DNA of 64,000 bases from CAWCUU01 sp963798855 (GTDB lineage Bacteria > Gemmatimonadota > Gemmatimonadetes > Longimicrobiales > RSA9), in assembly GCA_963798855.1 (NCBI GenBank), contig CAWCUU010000004.1, forward strand, positions 62,001 to 126,000, given 5' to 3'. Position 1 is the stretch's first letter. Every line of letters begins with the position of its first letter. A program made the translations under genes and the position numbers. Under the pieces are notes generated by a model that worked only from the letters and a program-made list of their open reading frames with translations, had not been told where the DNA came from and made no database searches. Positions 1-8,132 of the stretch are shown in pieces.

Positions 1-2
1 CG

Positions 3-1130
3 TCGCCGTTCGCGCCGCTCCGGCGCGCGCAGGCCGTCCGTCAGGTGCGGCTGCTCCCGCTCGACGCGGAGGAGGTCGACGCGCTCGTGGCATCAATGCT
101 CGCCTGCCCCGAGACGGAGCGCGCCGAGCTGTCCCGGCGGCTCCACGCGGAGACCGGCGGCAACCCCTTCTTCGCCGCCGAGATGGTCTCGACGATGGTG
201 GACGAAGGCCGCCTCGCGCCGGGCTCGGACGGCTACTGGCACATCCGGACCGTGGATATCGACTCGACGCTGCCGCTGCCCGCGAGCGTGCGCGAGGCGA
301 TCCGGCGGCGGCTGGAGCGTCTGGACGAGCCCGCGCGGAAGGCGGTGGTGGCGGCCGCCGGAATGGTCGAGCGCTTCCCCCCCGAAGCGCTCGCGACCGC
401 GGCCGACGCGTCGCCCGAGCGGGGGGTCGCCGCCGTGGAGGAGCTGCTCGGGCGACGGCTCCTGCGCAGATCCTCATCCGGCGATGGAAGTCTCGAATTC
501 TCGCATCCGCTGGTCCGGCGCACCGCGCTCGAACTTGCCGAGGCTCCCGCGCACCCGGAACCGGGCGCGGGGGGAAACGCATTGGCGGCGGTGGGGCCGG
601 TGGAAACGGCGCGTGGGCGGCGGCGCGCCAGGGTACGGCGCACCGCCGTCTCTCCGATGGCTGTGGCGGCCGCGACCGCGCTCGTTCTGCTCGGTGGACT
701 CGTGCGACATTGCGCGGGGACGGCGGCGGCGCCGCCGCTGTGGGCGGTGGGGCTGATCCGCGGATCCGGAGTCGCGGGCGACTTCGCGCTCGACCAGGTT
801 CTCCAGGACATGCTCGCGACCCGGCTCGGCCGCGTACACGGCCTGCGCGTCCTGAGCCGGGAGCAGCTCTATGGGTCGGCCGAGCCGCGGTCTAGTGGCG
901 GGCCGACGGAGGCGGAGCTCACGGCCGCCGCACGGGCCCTCGGCGCGACGGAGATCCTCGAGGGCGAGGTGAGGTCCGGCACGAATGGCCGGCTACGACT
1001 CGACCTGCGCCGACTGGACCTTGCGAGCGGAAGAGTTCGAGCCGCCTATACGGCAGAGGGCTCGGACGTCTTCGAGCTCGCCGACCGCGCGACGGCACAG
1101 ATCGCCGGCGAGCTGCACGAACAACTCTGA
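3..1130 (+). CDS. C-terminal part of an AAA/STAND ATPase signalling protein (5' end outside window)
   Basis: The frame is open from the left edge, so the true start is upstream and about 375 residues are visible. The first ~180 residues match the back half of the large ATPase modules that follow cyclase or kinase domains, with a GNPFF-type turn and a 'PASVREAIRRRLERL' helix followed by winged-helix-like repeats. One hydrophobic segment around residues 218-236 suggests membrane anchoring. The last ~130 residues resemble a TolB/FlgO-like domain ('LGATEILEGEV'), the module also seen in the TPR proteins at 24.2 and 29.7 kb. Regulatory or signalling role inferred; the input domain is not visible. 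A GTG at 45 is a possible internal start but the homologous frame continues upstream of it. Confidence 0.6.
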   Translation, partial: SPFAPLRRAQAVRQVRLLPLDAEEVDALVASMLACPETERAELSRRLHAETGGNPFFAAEMVSTMVDEGRLAPGSDGYWHIRTVDIDSTLPLPASVREAIRRRLERLDEPARKAVVAAAGMVERFPPEALATAADASPERGVAAVEELLGRRLLRRSSSGDGSLEFSHPLVRRTALELAEAPAHPEPGAGGNALAAVGPVETARGRRRARVRRTAVSPMAVAAATALVLLGGLVRHCAGTAAAPPLWAVGLIRGSGVAGDFALDQVLQDMLATRLGRVHGLRVLSREQLYGSAEPRSSGGPTEAELTAAARALGATEILEGEVRSGTNGRLRLDLRRLDLASGRVRAAYTAEGSDVFELADRATAQIAGELHEQL

Positions 1131-1144
1131 CAGGAGGCGTAGCG

Positions 1145-1669
1145 ATGAATCGCCCCGACCCCGCCGAGCACGCGGAGTACTACTCCCGCTACATCGAGCT
1201 CGTGCCCGACGGCGACCTGCTGTCCACGCTCGCTTCGCAAATCGGCGAGACACAGGTCATGCTGAACAACGTGGGCGCCGACCGCGAGGAGCACCGCTAC
1301 GCGCCGGGCAAGTGGAGCATCCGCGAGGTGGTCGGCCATCTGATCGACACCGAGCGCGTATTCGCGTTCCGCGCCCTCTGGTTCGCGCGCGCGGCCGGCA
1401 GCGAGATGCCGTCCATGGAGCAGAACGACTGGGCCGAGGTTTCGAACGCGGGCAGGCGGCCGCTGCCCGATCTGAGCAGGGAGTGGTCGCTTCTGCGAGC
1501 GAATACGATCGAGATGTTCCGCGGCTTCGACGACGAGGCGTGGTCCCGCGCGGGCGTCGCCAGCGGCAACCGGATCACGCCGCGCGCCTGCGCGTGGATC
1601 ATTGCGGGACACGAGCGCTGGCACCGGCAGGGGCTCGTGCACGACTACGGCCTCGAGCCCGACGCGTGA
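1145..1669 (+). CDS. DinB-like putative metal-dependent hydrolase / thiol transferase
   Basis: A 174-residue protein of the DinB/YfiT four-helix superfamily. His65 in 'VVGHLIDTE' and the pair His156/His160 in 'GHERWH' are placed as the three metal ligands of the family. Members include bacillithiol and mycothiol transferases and many proteins of unknown substrate, so no specific reaction is assigned. A strong Shine-Dalgarno AGGAGG at 1132-1137 fixes the start. Its TGA overlaps the GTG of the next gene, suggesting translational coupling. Cytoplasmic, no signal peptide. Confidence 0.8.
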   Translation: MNRPDPAEHAEYYSRYIELVPDGDLLSTLASQIGETQVMLNNVGADREEHRYAPGKWSIREVVGHLIDTERVFAFRALWFARAAGSEMPSMEQNDWAEVSNAGRRPLPDLSREWSLLRANTIEMFRGFDDEAWSRAGVASGNRITPRACAWIIAGHERWHRQGLVHDYGLEPDA

Positions 1670-2274
1670 GCGCGGCGCCTCCGGTGGATCCGCGCGCCGC
1701 GGTGCGGCGGCGCGATCGTGGCAAGGACGACGCGTGGATCCGCGCCTTTCTGCGCGCCGCCCCGTTCGGGTTCCTCGCCACGGTCGGCGACGATGGACAG
1801 CCGTTCCTGAACTCGAACCTGTTCGTCTTCGACGAGGCGCGGCACTGCGTCTACCTGCACACGCACCGCACAGGACGCACGCGCGACAACGTCGCGGCGC
1901 GAGACAGGGTGGCGTTCTCCGCCGCCGCGATGGGTCGGCTGCTGCCGGCGGACGAGGCGCTCGAGTTCAGCGTGGAGTACGCCGGGGTCGTCGCGTTCGG
2001 AAACGGCCGGATCCTCGACGATCCCGACGAGTGCCGCCACGCGCTGCGAATCCTGCTCGAGAAGTACGCGCCGCACCTCCGCTACGGCGAGGACTATCGG
2101 GCGACGACCGACGATGAGCTCAAGCGCACCGCGGTCTACCGGATCGACATCGAGGCGTGGAGCGGCAAGCAGAAGGAGGCGGCAGCCGAGTCTCCCGGCG
2201 CGTTCGAGCTTTCCTGGCCGCCGGTGCCATTTCCCCATCCCTCCGCCACGACTGGAGCGGAAGAAGCGCCCTGA
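1666..2274 (+). CDS. Pyridoxamine 5'-phosphate oxidase-like FMN-binding protein (NimA-like)
   Basis: About 202 residues with a GTG start that overlaps the DinB-like stop by four bases (GTGA). The core 'FGFLATVGDDGQPFLNSNLF' followed by 'HTHRTGRTRDNVAAR' is characteristic of the FMN-binding split barrel of the PNPOx/NimA group, flavin-dependent reductases including nitroimidazole reductases. An 'EYAGVVAFGNGRI' strand and a C-terminal VYRIDIEAWSGKQKE segment are also typical of the group. The physiological substrate cannot be read from sequence. Co-transcription with the DinB-like gene is very likely. The longer open frame upstream of 1666 overlaps the DinB gene and is not coding. Confidence 0.8.
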   Translation: MSAAPPVDPRAAVRRRDRGKDDAWIRAFLRAAPFGFLATVGDDGQPFLNSNLFVFDEARHCVYLHTHRTGRTRDNVAARDRVAFSAAAMGRLLPADEALEFSVEYAGVVAFGNGRILDDPDECRHALRILLEKYAPHLRYGEDYRATTDDELKRTAVYRIDIEAWSGKQKEAAAESPGAFELSWPPVPFPHPSATTGAEEAP

Positions 2275-2285
2275 AGGGGGTGCGC

Positions 2286-2813
2286 CTATTCCAGGGGCTG
2301 GCTCGATCTCGCATGCGACGCTGACGGATCGCCCCGCCCCTCACCGGTCCGCGCGGCGCGAGCCAGCAGACGTTCGAGCTGCTCCCGCTCGGCCGGCTGC
2401 AGCCCGGCCGAGAACCACGTCGAAATGCCTTCCACGCCCGCGGCCGCCTGCTCCACCACTCTGGCTCCTTCGCGGGTCAGCCGCGCCGACCGTCCCGGAT
2501 CGACGAGTCCCCCGGCAATCAGCTCGCCCACCACCTCGCCGGCGTCGGAGCCGCCGGCACGGACCTGCCCTGCCCTGAGCGCACCGCCCGCACCCTCCTC
2601 GGCTCGTATCCGCGTCAGCATCCGAAACTCTCTATACGACAATCCGACACGCTCGAGCGCGACCGAGATCCGACGGTAGACGCGGTCCGCCGCTGCGAGC
2701 AGCTCCGACATGGCGTCCGGGTCGGCGGCGGCGGCGGCACGGAGCGGCTCCGAACCTTCGAGCGAAAATGGTCGCGAGCTCGAAAGCCGCGACAATCTTG
2801 CGGTAATCTCCAT
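2286..2813 (-). CDS. MarR-like winged-helix regulator (divergent)
   Basis: 175 residues, start chosen at 2813 because GAAGG lies about seven bases before that ATG; a longer reading to 2918 has no such site. The segment 'RVGLSYREFRMLTRI' and the terminal 'AEREQLERLLARAA' align by eye with the two MarR proteins at 14.8 and 15.3 kb, so the three look like paralogues. The central recognition-helix region is less conserved and contains Gly/Ala-rich stretches. Faces away from the plus-strand genes to its left; 3' end converges on the FMN protein with an 11-base gap. Target unknown. Confidence 0.6.
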   Translation of the reverse strand: MEITARLSRLSSSRPFSLEGSEPLRAAAAADPDAMSELLAAADRVYRRISVALERVGLSYREFRMLTRIRAEEGAGGALRAGQVRAGGSDAGEVVGELIAGGLVDPGRSARLTREGARVVEQAAAGVEGISTWFSAGLQPAEREQLERLLARAARTGEGRGDPSASHARSSQPLE

Positions 2814-3055
2814 GGTCACCTTCAACCCATGCGAGGAGAACGCCCAAACCTGATGGAACGGCGCACCCTGTCGCAGCGACATGGTGCGCCCGGCCATCTG
2901 AGGCCTGACCGCCTCCAACCTAGGGGCAAAGCGGCACGCGTTGTAGAGCCAATCGTCCGGATCCGGAGCAGGCCAATGAGCAAGGGCGAGCGCGGGGTCA
3001 CCCGCGCCTCACCCCCGCCGTGGCCGTTCGTAGCCCGGAGCCTCGCCCAGTCGCG

Positions 3056-3196
3056 CCCTCGCCCTAGCCCTCGCCCTCGCCCTAGCCCTCGCCCTCGCCC
3101 TCGCCCTAGCCCTCGCCCTCGCCCTAGCCCTCGCCCTAGCCCTCGCCCTCGCCCTCGCCCTCGCCCTAGCCCTCGCCCTCGCCCTCGCCCTAGCCC
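3056..3196. repeat. 23-copy hexanucleotide tandem repeat (CCCTCG/CCCTAG), G-quadruplex-prone
   Basis: An uninterrupted array of 23 six-base units on the plus strand, 16 CCCTCG and 7 CCCTAG, ending in an extra CCC. On the minus strand this is GGG every six bases, the classic spacing for G-quadruplexes (three-base loops), with 24 G-runs. The array begins at the last codons and stop of the minus-strand permease: its TAG stop at 3190-3192 is itself part of a repeat unit. The array therefore lies in the permease 3' untranslated region. It reads as alternating Gly-Arg/Gly-Leu in another frame, which I regard as non-coding. Confidence 0.95.
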
Positions 3197-5616
3197 TTCA
3201 TCGCCTCCTGCGGGTCCAGTCGGCTGGCCCGGCGGGCGGGCAACCAGCTGGCGAGGAACGCGACCCCGACGAGCACGGTGACGGCGGCGCCGAGCGCGAG
3301 CAGATCCACCCGCCCGGCCCCGGAGCCTCCCATGATCTCCGCCAGCGAACGGATCGCCAGCGCCGCAAGGACGAGCCCGATGCCGCCGCCGATCGCGACC
3401 GGGACCATCGCCTGCGCGACGACGAGTCTGCGCACGTGCGCCTGCCGCGCCCCGAGCGCGGCGCGGACGCCCATCTCGCGCGTGCGGTCGCTCACCGCGA
3501 AGGACGCGACGGCGTAGACGCCGAGCGCGGCGAGCAGCAGCGCGAACAGCGCGAAGAGGGTCATGGCGAGCGTCGCGACGCGGCGCGGCGCGACGCTGGT
3601 CGCGAACGCACCGTCGACGGTCTGGATCGAGTAGACGGGCTGCTCGGGATCGAGCGAATGCACGGCTCCGCGAATCGCCGGCAGCAGGCTGCGCGGCTCG
3701 ACGGACGTGCGGACGATGAGGAACAGCTGGTTGGACCACCCCTCCGCCTGCCGGATGCTGGCGAACACCTCCGGCGCCGCGTCCTTCTCCAGCCCCAGGT
3801 TCTTCACCGATGCCGCCACGCCGACCACCTCGAAGGTCGGCCCCTCCTCGGTGGTGGACGAGAAGCGCCGGCCGATCGGGTCCTCTCCCGGCCAGAAGCG
3901 CCGCGCCGCCGCCTCGTTGATCACGGCGACGAGGCGTCCGCCGGCGACGTCGCCCGACTCGAAGCCCCGCCCGCGCAACAGCGGCACGCCCAGTGTGCGG
4001 AAGTAGTCGTCCGTCACGAGCGTGGCGTACGCGTTCGGCAGCTCCCCCTCGCTCGCGACCTCCTGCCCCTCGAGCCGGAACTGCCGGTGCGAGAACGTGA
4101 CCGGCGGGAACTGCGTTCCGGCAGCGGCCGAGCGCACGCCGGGCAACGCCTCCACCCGCCGCTCCAGCTCCTGGAAGAAGCGCGTGATCGCAGGCCCGTC
4201 GTACCGCTCCCATGGCAGCGTGAGGCGCATCGTCAGCACGTCGCGCGTGGCGAAGCCGGGGTCGATTCGCTGCAGTCGCACGAAGCCGTGCACGAGCAGC
4301 GCGCCGCCGGCCAGCAGCGTCAGCGTCAGCGCGACCTGCACGCCGACGAGCACGCGTTGCAGCCGGTGTCGGTTGCGCCCCATCGACGCGCCGGTGCCCT
4401 CGTCGCGCAGCGCGACCTGCGGTCGCGGGCTCGAGCCACGCAACGCCGGGAGCAGCCCGGCGAGAAGGCCGGCCAGCAGGGCGACGAGCGCCGTCGCCAG
4501 CAGCACCCGTCCGTTCATGGCCGCCTCCCCTGGGACAGGGATCGGCAGCCGCGCGACGAAGGCCGCGAAGGCCTTCACGCCGAGTAAGCCGAGGCCCAGG
4601 CCGACCGCTCCGCCCGCGACCGAGAGCACGACGCTTTCCGTTAGGAACTGCCGGATGAGGTCGCCGCGGCTCGCGCCGAGCGCGGAGCGCACCGCCAGCT
4701 CGCGACCGCGGCGCACTCCGCGCGCAAGCAACAGGTTCGACACGTTCACGCACACGAGCAGCAGCAGGAAGCCCACGGCCGCGACGAGCACGAGCGCCGC
4801 CGGCTTGAAGACCCGGACGTTGACTTCCGTCCACGGCAGCGCCTGCATGCGCCACCCGGCGTATTCCGGGAACTCGGCGGCGTGAGCGGCCGCGATCCCG
4901 GAGGCGAGCGTCGCCAGCTCGGCGTTCGCCTGCTTCAGGTCCACACCCGGGGCCAGCCGCGCGATGACCTGGAATTGCCGCCGGTCGCGCGGCATGTGGT
5001 CCGGCGCCACCCACATCGGCAGCCACAGGTCGGTCCCGTAGATGAGCGCGCGCGGCGGCATCACGCCGATCAGCACGTACCCCTCGCCGTTCACCTGAAC
5101 GGTGCGCCCGATCACGCCGGCGTCCCCACCGAACATCGACTGCCAGAGCCGGTGGCTGATCAGCGCCACTCGCTCGCCGCCGCGGATCTCGTCGGCGCGG
5201 AAGCCGCGCCCGAGCGCCGGCTGCACGCCGAGCGCCGGGAACGCATCGCCCCACCAGAAGCCGGTGAAGACCCGCACCGGCGCGCCGCCGGCCGAGATCT
5301 GACGGTTGCCCATGTCCCACGCCACGACGTCCCGTAGCGTCCGGCTCTGGGCCGCGATGTCCGCGTACTCGGGCGCCGACAGGTTCTCCCAGAACCCGAG
5401 ATCCTGCCCCAGCCGAGGGTACGCCGTGCCCACCCCCACCAGCCGGTCCGCGTCCGGGAACGGGAACGGGTGCAACACCATCCCGTCCACCACCCCGTAG
5501 ATCGTCGAGTTCGCCGCGATGCCGAGACCCAGCGTCAGCACGACGATCGCCGCGAAGCCGGGCTGCCGCCGGACCAGGCGCAGCGCGTGGAGCAGGTCGT
5601 GGACGAGCGTCCGCAT
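3190..5616 (-). CDS. MacB-like ABC permease of the ADOP family (body, apparently frameshifted from its prefix)
   Basis: From the ATG at 5616 this gives about 808 residues: an N-terminal membrane helix ('GFAAIVVLTLGLGIAAN'), a large periplasmic MacB-type domain, three central helices around an NLLLARG motif, then a second permease half with four more helices. This is the duplicated orphan permease layout. It has no fused ATPase. The usual N-terminal prefix domain is present just upstream (5617-5869) but one base out of frame, so either translation re-starts here (GGGAG lies about 13 bases upstream) or an indel broke a single ~893-residue protein. It follows the PadR gene and is presumably repressed by it. 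Substrate unknown. Confidence 0.75.
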   Translation of the reverse strand: MRTLVHDLLHALRLVRRQPGFAAIVVLTLGLGIAANSTIYGVVDGMVLHPFPFPDADRLVGVGTAYPRLGQDLGFWENLSAPEYADIAAQSRTLRDVVAWDMGNRQISAGGAPVRVFTGFWWGDAFPALGVQPALGRGFRADEIRGGERVALISHRLWQSMFGGDAGVIGRTVQVNGEGYVLIGVMPPRALIYGTDLWLPMWVAPDHMPRDRRQFQVIARLAPGVDLKQANAELATLASGIAAAHAAEFPEYAGWRMQALPWTEVNVRVFKPAALVLVAAVGFLLLLVCVNVSNLLLARGVRRGRELAVRSALGASRGDLIRQFLTESVVLSVAGGAVGLGLGLLGVKAFAAFVARLPIPVPGEAAMNGRVLLATALVALLAGLLAGLLPALRGSSPRPQVALRDEGTGASMGRNRHRLQRVLVGVQVALTLTLLAGGALLVHGFVRLQRIDPGFATRDVLTMRLTLPWERYDGPAITRFFQELERRVEALPGVRSAAAGTQFPPVTFSHRQFRLEGQEVASEGELPNAYATLVTDDYFRTLGVPLLRGRGFESGDVAGGRLVAVINEAAARRFWPGEDPIGRRFSSTTEEGPTFEVVGVAASVKNLGLEKDAAPEVFASIRQAEGWSNQLFLIVRTSVEPRSLLPAIRGAVHSLDPEQPVYSIQTVDGAFATSVAPRRVATLAMTLFALFALLLAALGVYAVASFAVSDRTREMGVRAALGARQAHVRRLVVAQAMVPVAIGGGIGLVLAALAIRSLAEIMGGSGAGRVDLLALGAAVTVLVGVAFLASWLPARRASRLDPQEAMKG

Positions 5617-5869
5617 GCGGCCATCTCCCGTTTCGGAAGGAGGAGGAATCGCGACGTTCGCGCATCGCTCGACGAAGCCGGACGCCGGCCAGCGGGACCA
5701 GCGACCGGAGCACCTCGCGGCGGTACCAGCGGCGCGCCTGCGCGCTGTCCCGACCACCCTCACCCGCGCGCTCGCCGAGCTCCTCCGCAAGATCGCCGAG
5801 CACCGAATCCCGATCTCCCGGAGGAGCGACACGCTCGAGCAGCCACGCCGCAAAGCGGGGCGCCCTCAC
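5617..5869 (-). other. Permease prefix domain, out of frame with the permease body
   Basis: Reading from a GTG at 5869, which overlaps the PadR stop as GTGA, the frame encodes about 83 residues with 'PRFAAWLLERVAPPGD', 'VLGDLAEELGERA' and 'ARRWYRREVLRSL'. This is the prefix domain that normally sits at the N-terminus of ADOP permeases paired with PadR. No stop codon follows in this frame, and homology jumps to the -1/+2 frame near 5616-5640. Total span 3190-5869 is 2680 bases, one base off a multiple of three, as expected for a single indel in one original gene. Confidence 0.6.
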
Positions 5870-6198
5870 GAGCCAGCCCCCGGCTCCAGCACCAGGCCCT
5901 CCCACATCCGCTCCAGCATCCGACGCGAGCGCCGCAGCGCTTCCGTCGCCGCAGGCTCCAGCTGGTAATGACGCTTCGCCCGCCCGCCCCGCTCCGGAGT
6001 CGGCTGCCCCACGCTCGACGCGAGGAGGCCCTTCGACTCGAGGCGGTCGAGCGTCGCGTACACGGCGCCGACGGAGACGTCACGCCCGGTGCGCCGCTCG
6101 ATCTCGCGACGAATCGTCACGCCGTAGCCGTGGTCGCCGAGCCTGGCGACGGCGAGCAGCACGAGCTGCTCGAACTCGCCGAGCGAAGCGGAGGTCAT
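5866..6198 (-). CDS. PadR-family transcriptional repressor
   Basis: 110 residues: 'LGEFEQLVLLAVARLGDHGYGVTI' is the PadR winged-helix opening (helices 1-2), followed by the 'VSVGAVYATLDRLESKGLL' recognition helix and wing, and a short C-terminal dimerisation helix. The ATG at 6198 starts the conserved domain exactly; longer readings run into the divergent promoter. It overlaps the permease prefix by four bases, so the two are co-translated. A perfect 13-base palindrome lies ten bases upstream of the start, a likely autoregulatory operator. Expected role: repress the permease operon until an inducer binds. Confidence 0.9.
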   Translation of the reverse strand: MTSASLGEFEQLVLLAVARLGDHGYGVTIRREIERRTGRDVSVGAVYATLDRLESKGLLASSVGQPTPERGGRAKRHYQLEPAATEALRRSRRMLERMWEGLVLEPGAGS

Positions 6199-6207
6199 GG
6201 AGTTTAT

Positions 6208-6220
6208 TCTACAATGTAGA
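6208..6220. promoter_or_regulatory. Palindromic PadR operator candidate
   Basis: TCTACA-A-TGTAGA is a perfect inverted repeat (two six-base arms around a single A) in an AT-rich patch of an otherwise very GC-rich sequence. It lies ten bases upstream of the padR start and between the divergent padR and lipoprotein genes, so it could control both. PadR proteins bind such short dyads; assignment to this PadR is inferred from position. Confidence 0.55.
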
Positions 6221-6355
6221 GGATTGTCGGGGGAAGGACGAGCAGGAAGCCGCGGGAAGGCACCAGGCGCCGGGGCCGTGCCCGGGATGTCGGGTGCGGG
6301 CGGGATTCTGCGAATGATGGATGTCGGCCAATCCCCCCAAGACCGGAGACGTCCC

Positions 6356-8005
6356 ATGCGGATCGGAAGCAGAACCATCGCGCCGGTGCTCGCGCTGACG
6401 GGCCTGCTCGTCGCGCTGTCGTGCACCGAGGACCCGCTGCCCACGGCTACGGAGAGCCCGGACGCGGCCGTAGTGGCGGCGGCGGGCGGCGGCGGCAACA
6501 ACGCGAAAGTGAAGGTCAAGCAGCTGCAGCTGAGCTCGAACACGCTGCGCATCGACGGCCCGCCGGTCAGCGGCACGGTGAGCATCGGCAACTCCGGGCA
6601 GGCCATCCAGAGCGGGGTCTCGATCCGCGGAGACATCGTGCAGGGCGCGGCGACGTGGCCGGCCCTCCTCGCGCCGGTCAACTGCTCGGCGGGGCAGAAC
6701 CCGCTCGACAACGGGAAGCTGCCGACGGGCACGTGCGAGATGAGCTTCGACGTTGCGGTGTCGAGTCTGTCGCCGGGAGGGGCGGTGCTCGTGATGACGG
6801 TGCTGCAGGACGGCGTCGAGCTCGCGAGCAAGTCGCTGGACGTGACCCTGGTCGCGACGCCGATGATCGCGTCCGTGACGCTCGCGTCGACCACGATCGC
6901 GATCGAGGGTCCCGCGACGACGTTCACCGCCGTGCTACAGAACCCGGCGAACAGCCTGCAGGGCGTGGTGCTTCAGGGCTACATCGCGCAGACACAGGCA
7001 TCGCCACCGGCGAAGCGGGCATCCGGCGGTGTGAGCGTCACCTGCGGCGGGGCACCCGGCGTCCTGACGCCGGGGACGTGCACGGTGTCGTTCTCCGTGT
7101 CGGCCGGCAACGGCGGCGCCGGCACCGGCACGCTGACGCCGGGCGATGCGCTGTTCGAGCTGGACCTCGTCCAGAACAATGGCGGCACCAGCACGACACT
7201 CGACTTCAAGACCGTCCCGATCACGCTGGTCTCGAGCGCGCCGAAGATCGCGGATCTGCAGCTCGCCTCCAACCAGCTCCCGATCGGCGGGGCCGGGGTG
7301 GACTACACGGCTACGCTGCAGAACTACGGCTTCCCGGTGAGCGACGTCATCCTGCAGGGCGAGATCGTCCAGGACACGGAGGACGGAACCGCGACGCACG
7401 GAGCCGGCGGAACGCTGATCGACTGCGGATCCGGGCTCGGCACGCTGCCGACGACGGCGACGTGCACCGTGAGCTTCACCGCGGTCGCCTCCAACGCGAC
7501 CGGCGGCTCGGGAACGCTGGTGCCGGGCCTCGCGCGCCTCGTGCTCCACCTCTACGCGGCTCCGGTCGGCGGGCCGGAAACCGAGCTGGACAGCCGGACC
7601 GTCGAGGTCCTGCTGACGGACGACAGCGGCTGCTTCCCCGCCCTGCCGAAGCCTCAGGTCACGGTGGAGAGCCGCACGTGGGACAACGGATTCGACCATG
7701 TGGAGCTGGACGTGCCGAACTACTCGTCGTTCCCGGACGTGCTTTTCGCGCCGGCGCCGGACCTTCCCCCGTGCGGCGCGAACACCAGCTCATCGCGCAC
7801 GTGGGTGGACATCGTTCGTGGCGACGACGGATCCTACGTCTACGGCTTCTGCAGCTTCGGGCAGGCGTCGGACCTCGACCTGCTGTACTACTCGTGGCCT
7901 CTCGACCAGTCGCCGCCGACGTCCATCATCGTCCGCATCACGGACCGGCAGTGCGGCATCGTGTACGAATCGGATCCGGTTGATCTGCCGACCGTGATCC
8001 AGTGA
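6356..8005 (+). CDS. Secreted lipoprotein with three tandem Ig-like repeats
   Basis: 549 residues. The ATG at 6356 follows GGAG at 6345-6348. The N-terminus has a basic start, a hydrophobic core and a lipobox ending LVALSC, so it should be lipidated and exported. After an Ala/Gly-rich linker there are three repeats of about 120 residues, each opening with a 'LQLSSNTLRI'-like strand and containing a 'LQG.I.Q' strand, a Cys and a 'GTC.VSF' strand, consistent with CARDB/Ig-like beta-sandwich domains. The last ~90 residues form a different Cys-containing domain. No enzyme motif; probably a surface or periplasmic adhesion or structural protein. Function unknown. Confidence 0.7.
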   Translation: MRIGSRTIAPVLALTGLLVALSCTEDPLPTATESPDAAVVAAAGGGGNNAKVKVKQLQLSSNTLRIDGPPVSGTVSIGNSGQAIQSGVSIRGDIVQGAATWPALLAPVNCSAGQNPLDNGKLPTGTCEMSFDVAVSSLSPGGAVLVMTVLQDGVELASKSLDVTLVATPMIASVTLASTTIAIEGPATTFTAVLQNPANSLQGVVLQGYIAQTQASPPAKRASGGVSVTCGGAPGVLTPGTCTVSFSVSAGNGGAGTGTLTPGDALFELDLVQNNGGTSTTLDFKTVPITLVSSAPKIADLQLASNQLPIGGAGVDYTATLQNYGFPVSDVILQGEIVQDTEDGTATHGAGGTLIDCGSGLGTLPTTATCTVSFTAVASNATGGSGTLVPGLARLVLHLYAAPVGGPETELDSRTVEVLLTDDSGCFPALPKPQVTVESRTWDNGFDHVELDVPNYSSFPDVLFAPAPDLPPCGANTSSSRTWVDIVRGDDGSYVYGFCSFGQASDLDLLYYSWPLDQSPPTSIIVRITDRQCGIVYESDPVDLPTVIQ

Positions 8006-8031
8006 GCGGCCGGCCGTAGCCGACCGACCCC

Positions 8032-8072
8032 GAGAACGGCGTTCCGCGACCCCGGCGCGGAACGCCGTTCTC
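8032..8072. terminator. Bidirectional hairpin terminator
   Basis: A perfect 17-base-pair stem (8032-8048 with 8056-8072) around a seven-base loop, sitting between the convergent lipoprotein gene and the efflux outer-membrane gene. No long T-run follows on either side, so it may act as a strong attenuating hairpin for both transcripts. Confidence 0.75.
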
Positions 8073-8132
8073 CACGGTGCAGACCCGGCTGCTCCGCGCC
8101 TCGAGGTGACGCCGCTTCAGGCGACGTCCCCC

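Noticed and set aside
3056..3196. Tandem repeat considered as a CRISPR array
   Set aside because: Units are six bases with no spacers and no cas genes nearby.
2822..5905. Continuous 1027-codon minus-strand frame across the first permease and the hexamer repeat
   Set aside because: Only its first ~83 codons resemble a real domain; the rest is Arg/Ala/Gly-rich shadow of the permease and the repeat reads as Gly-Arg/Gly-Leu. Treated as a frameshift instead.
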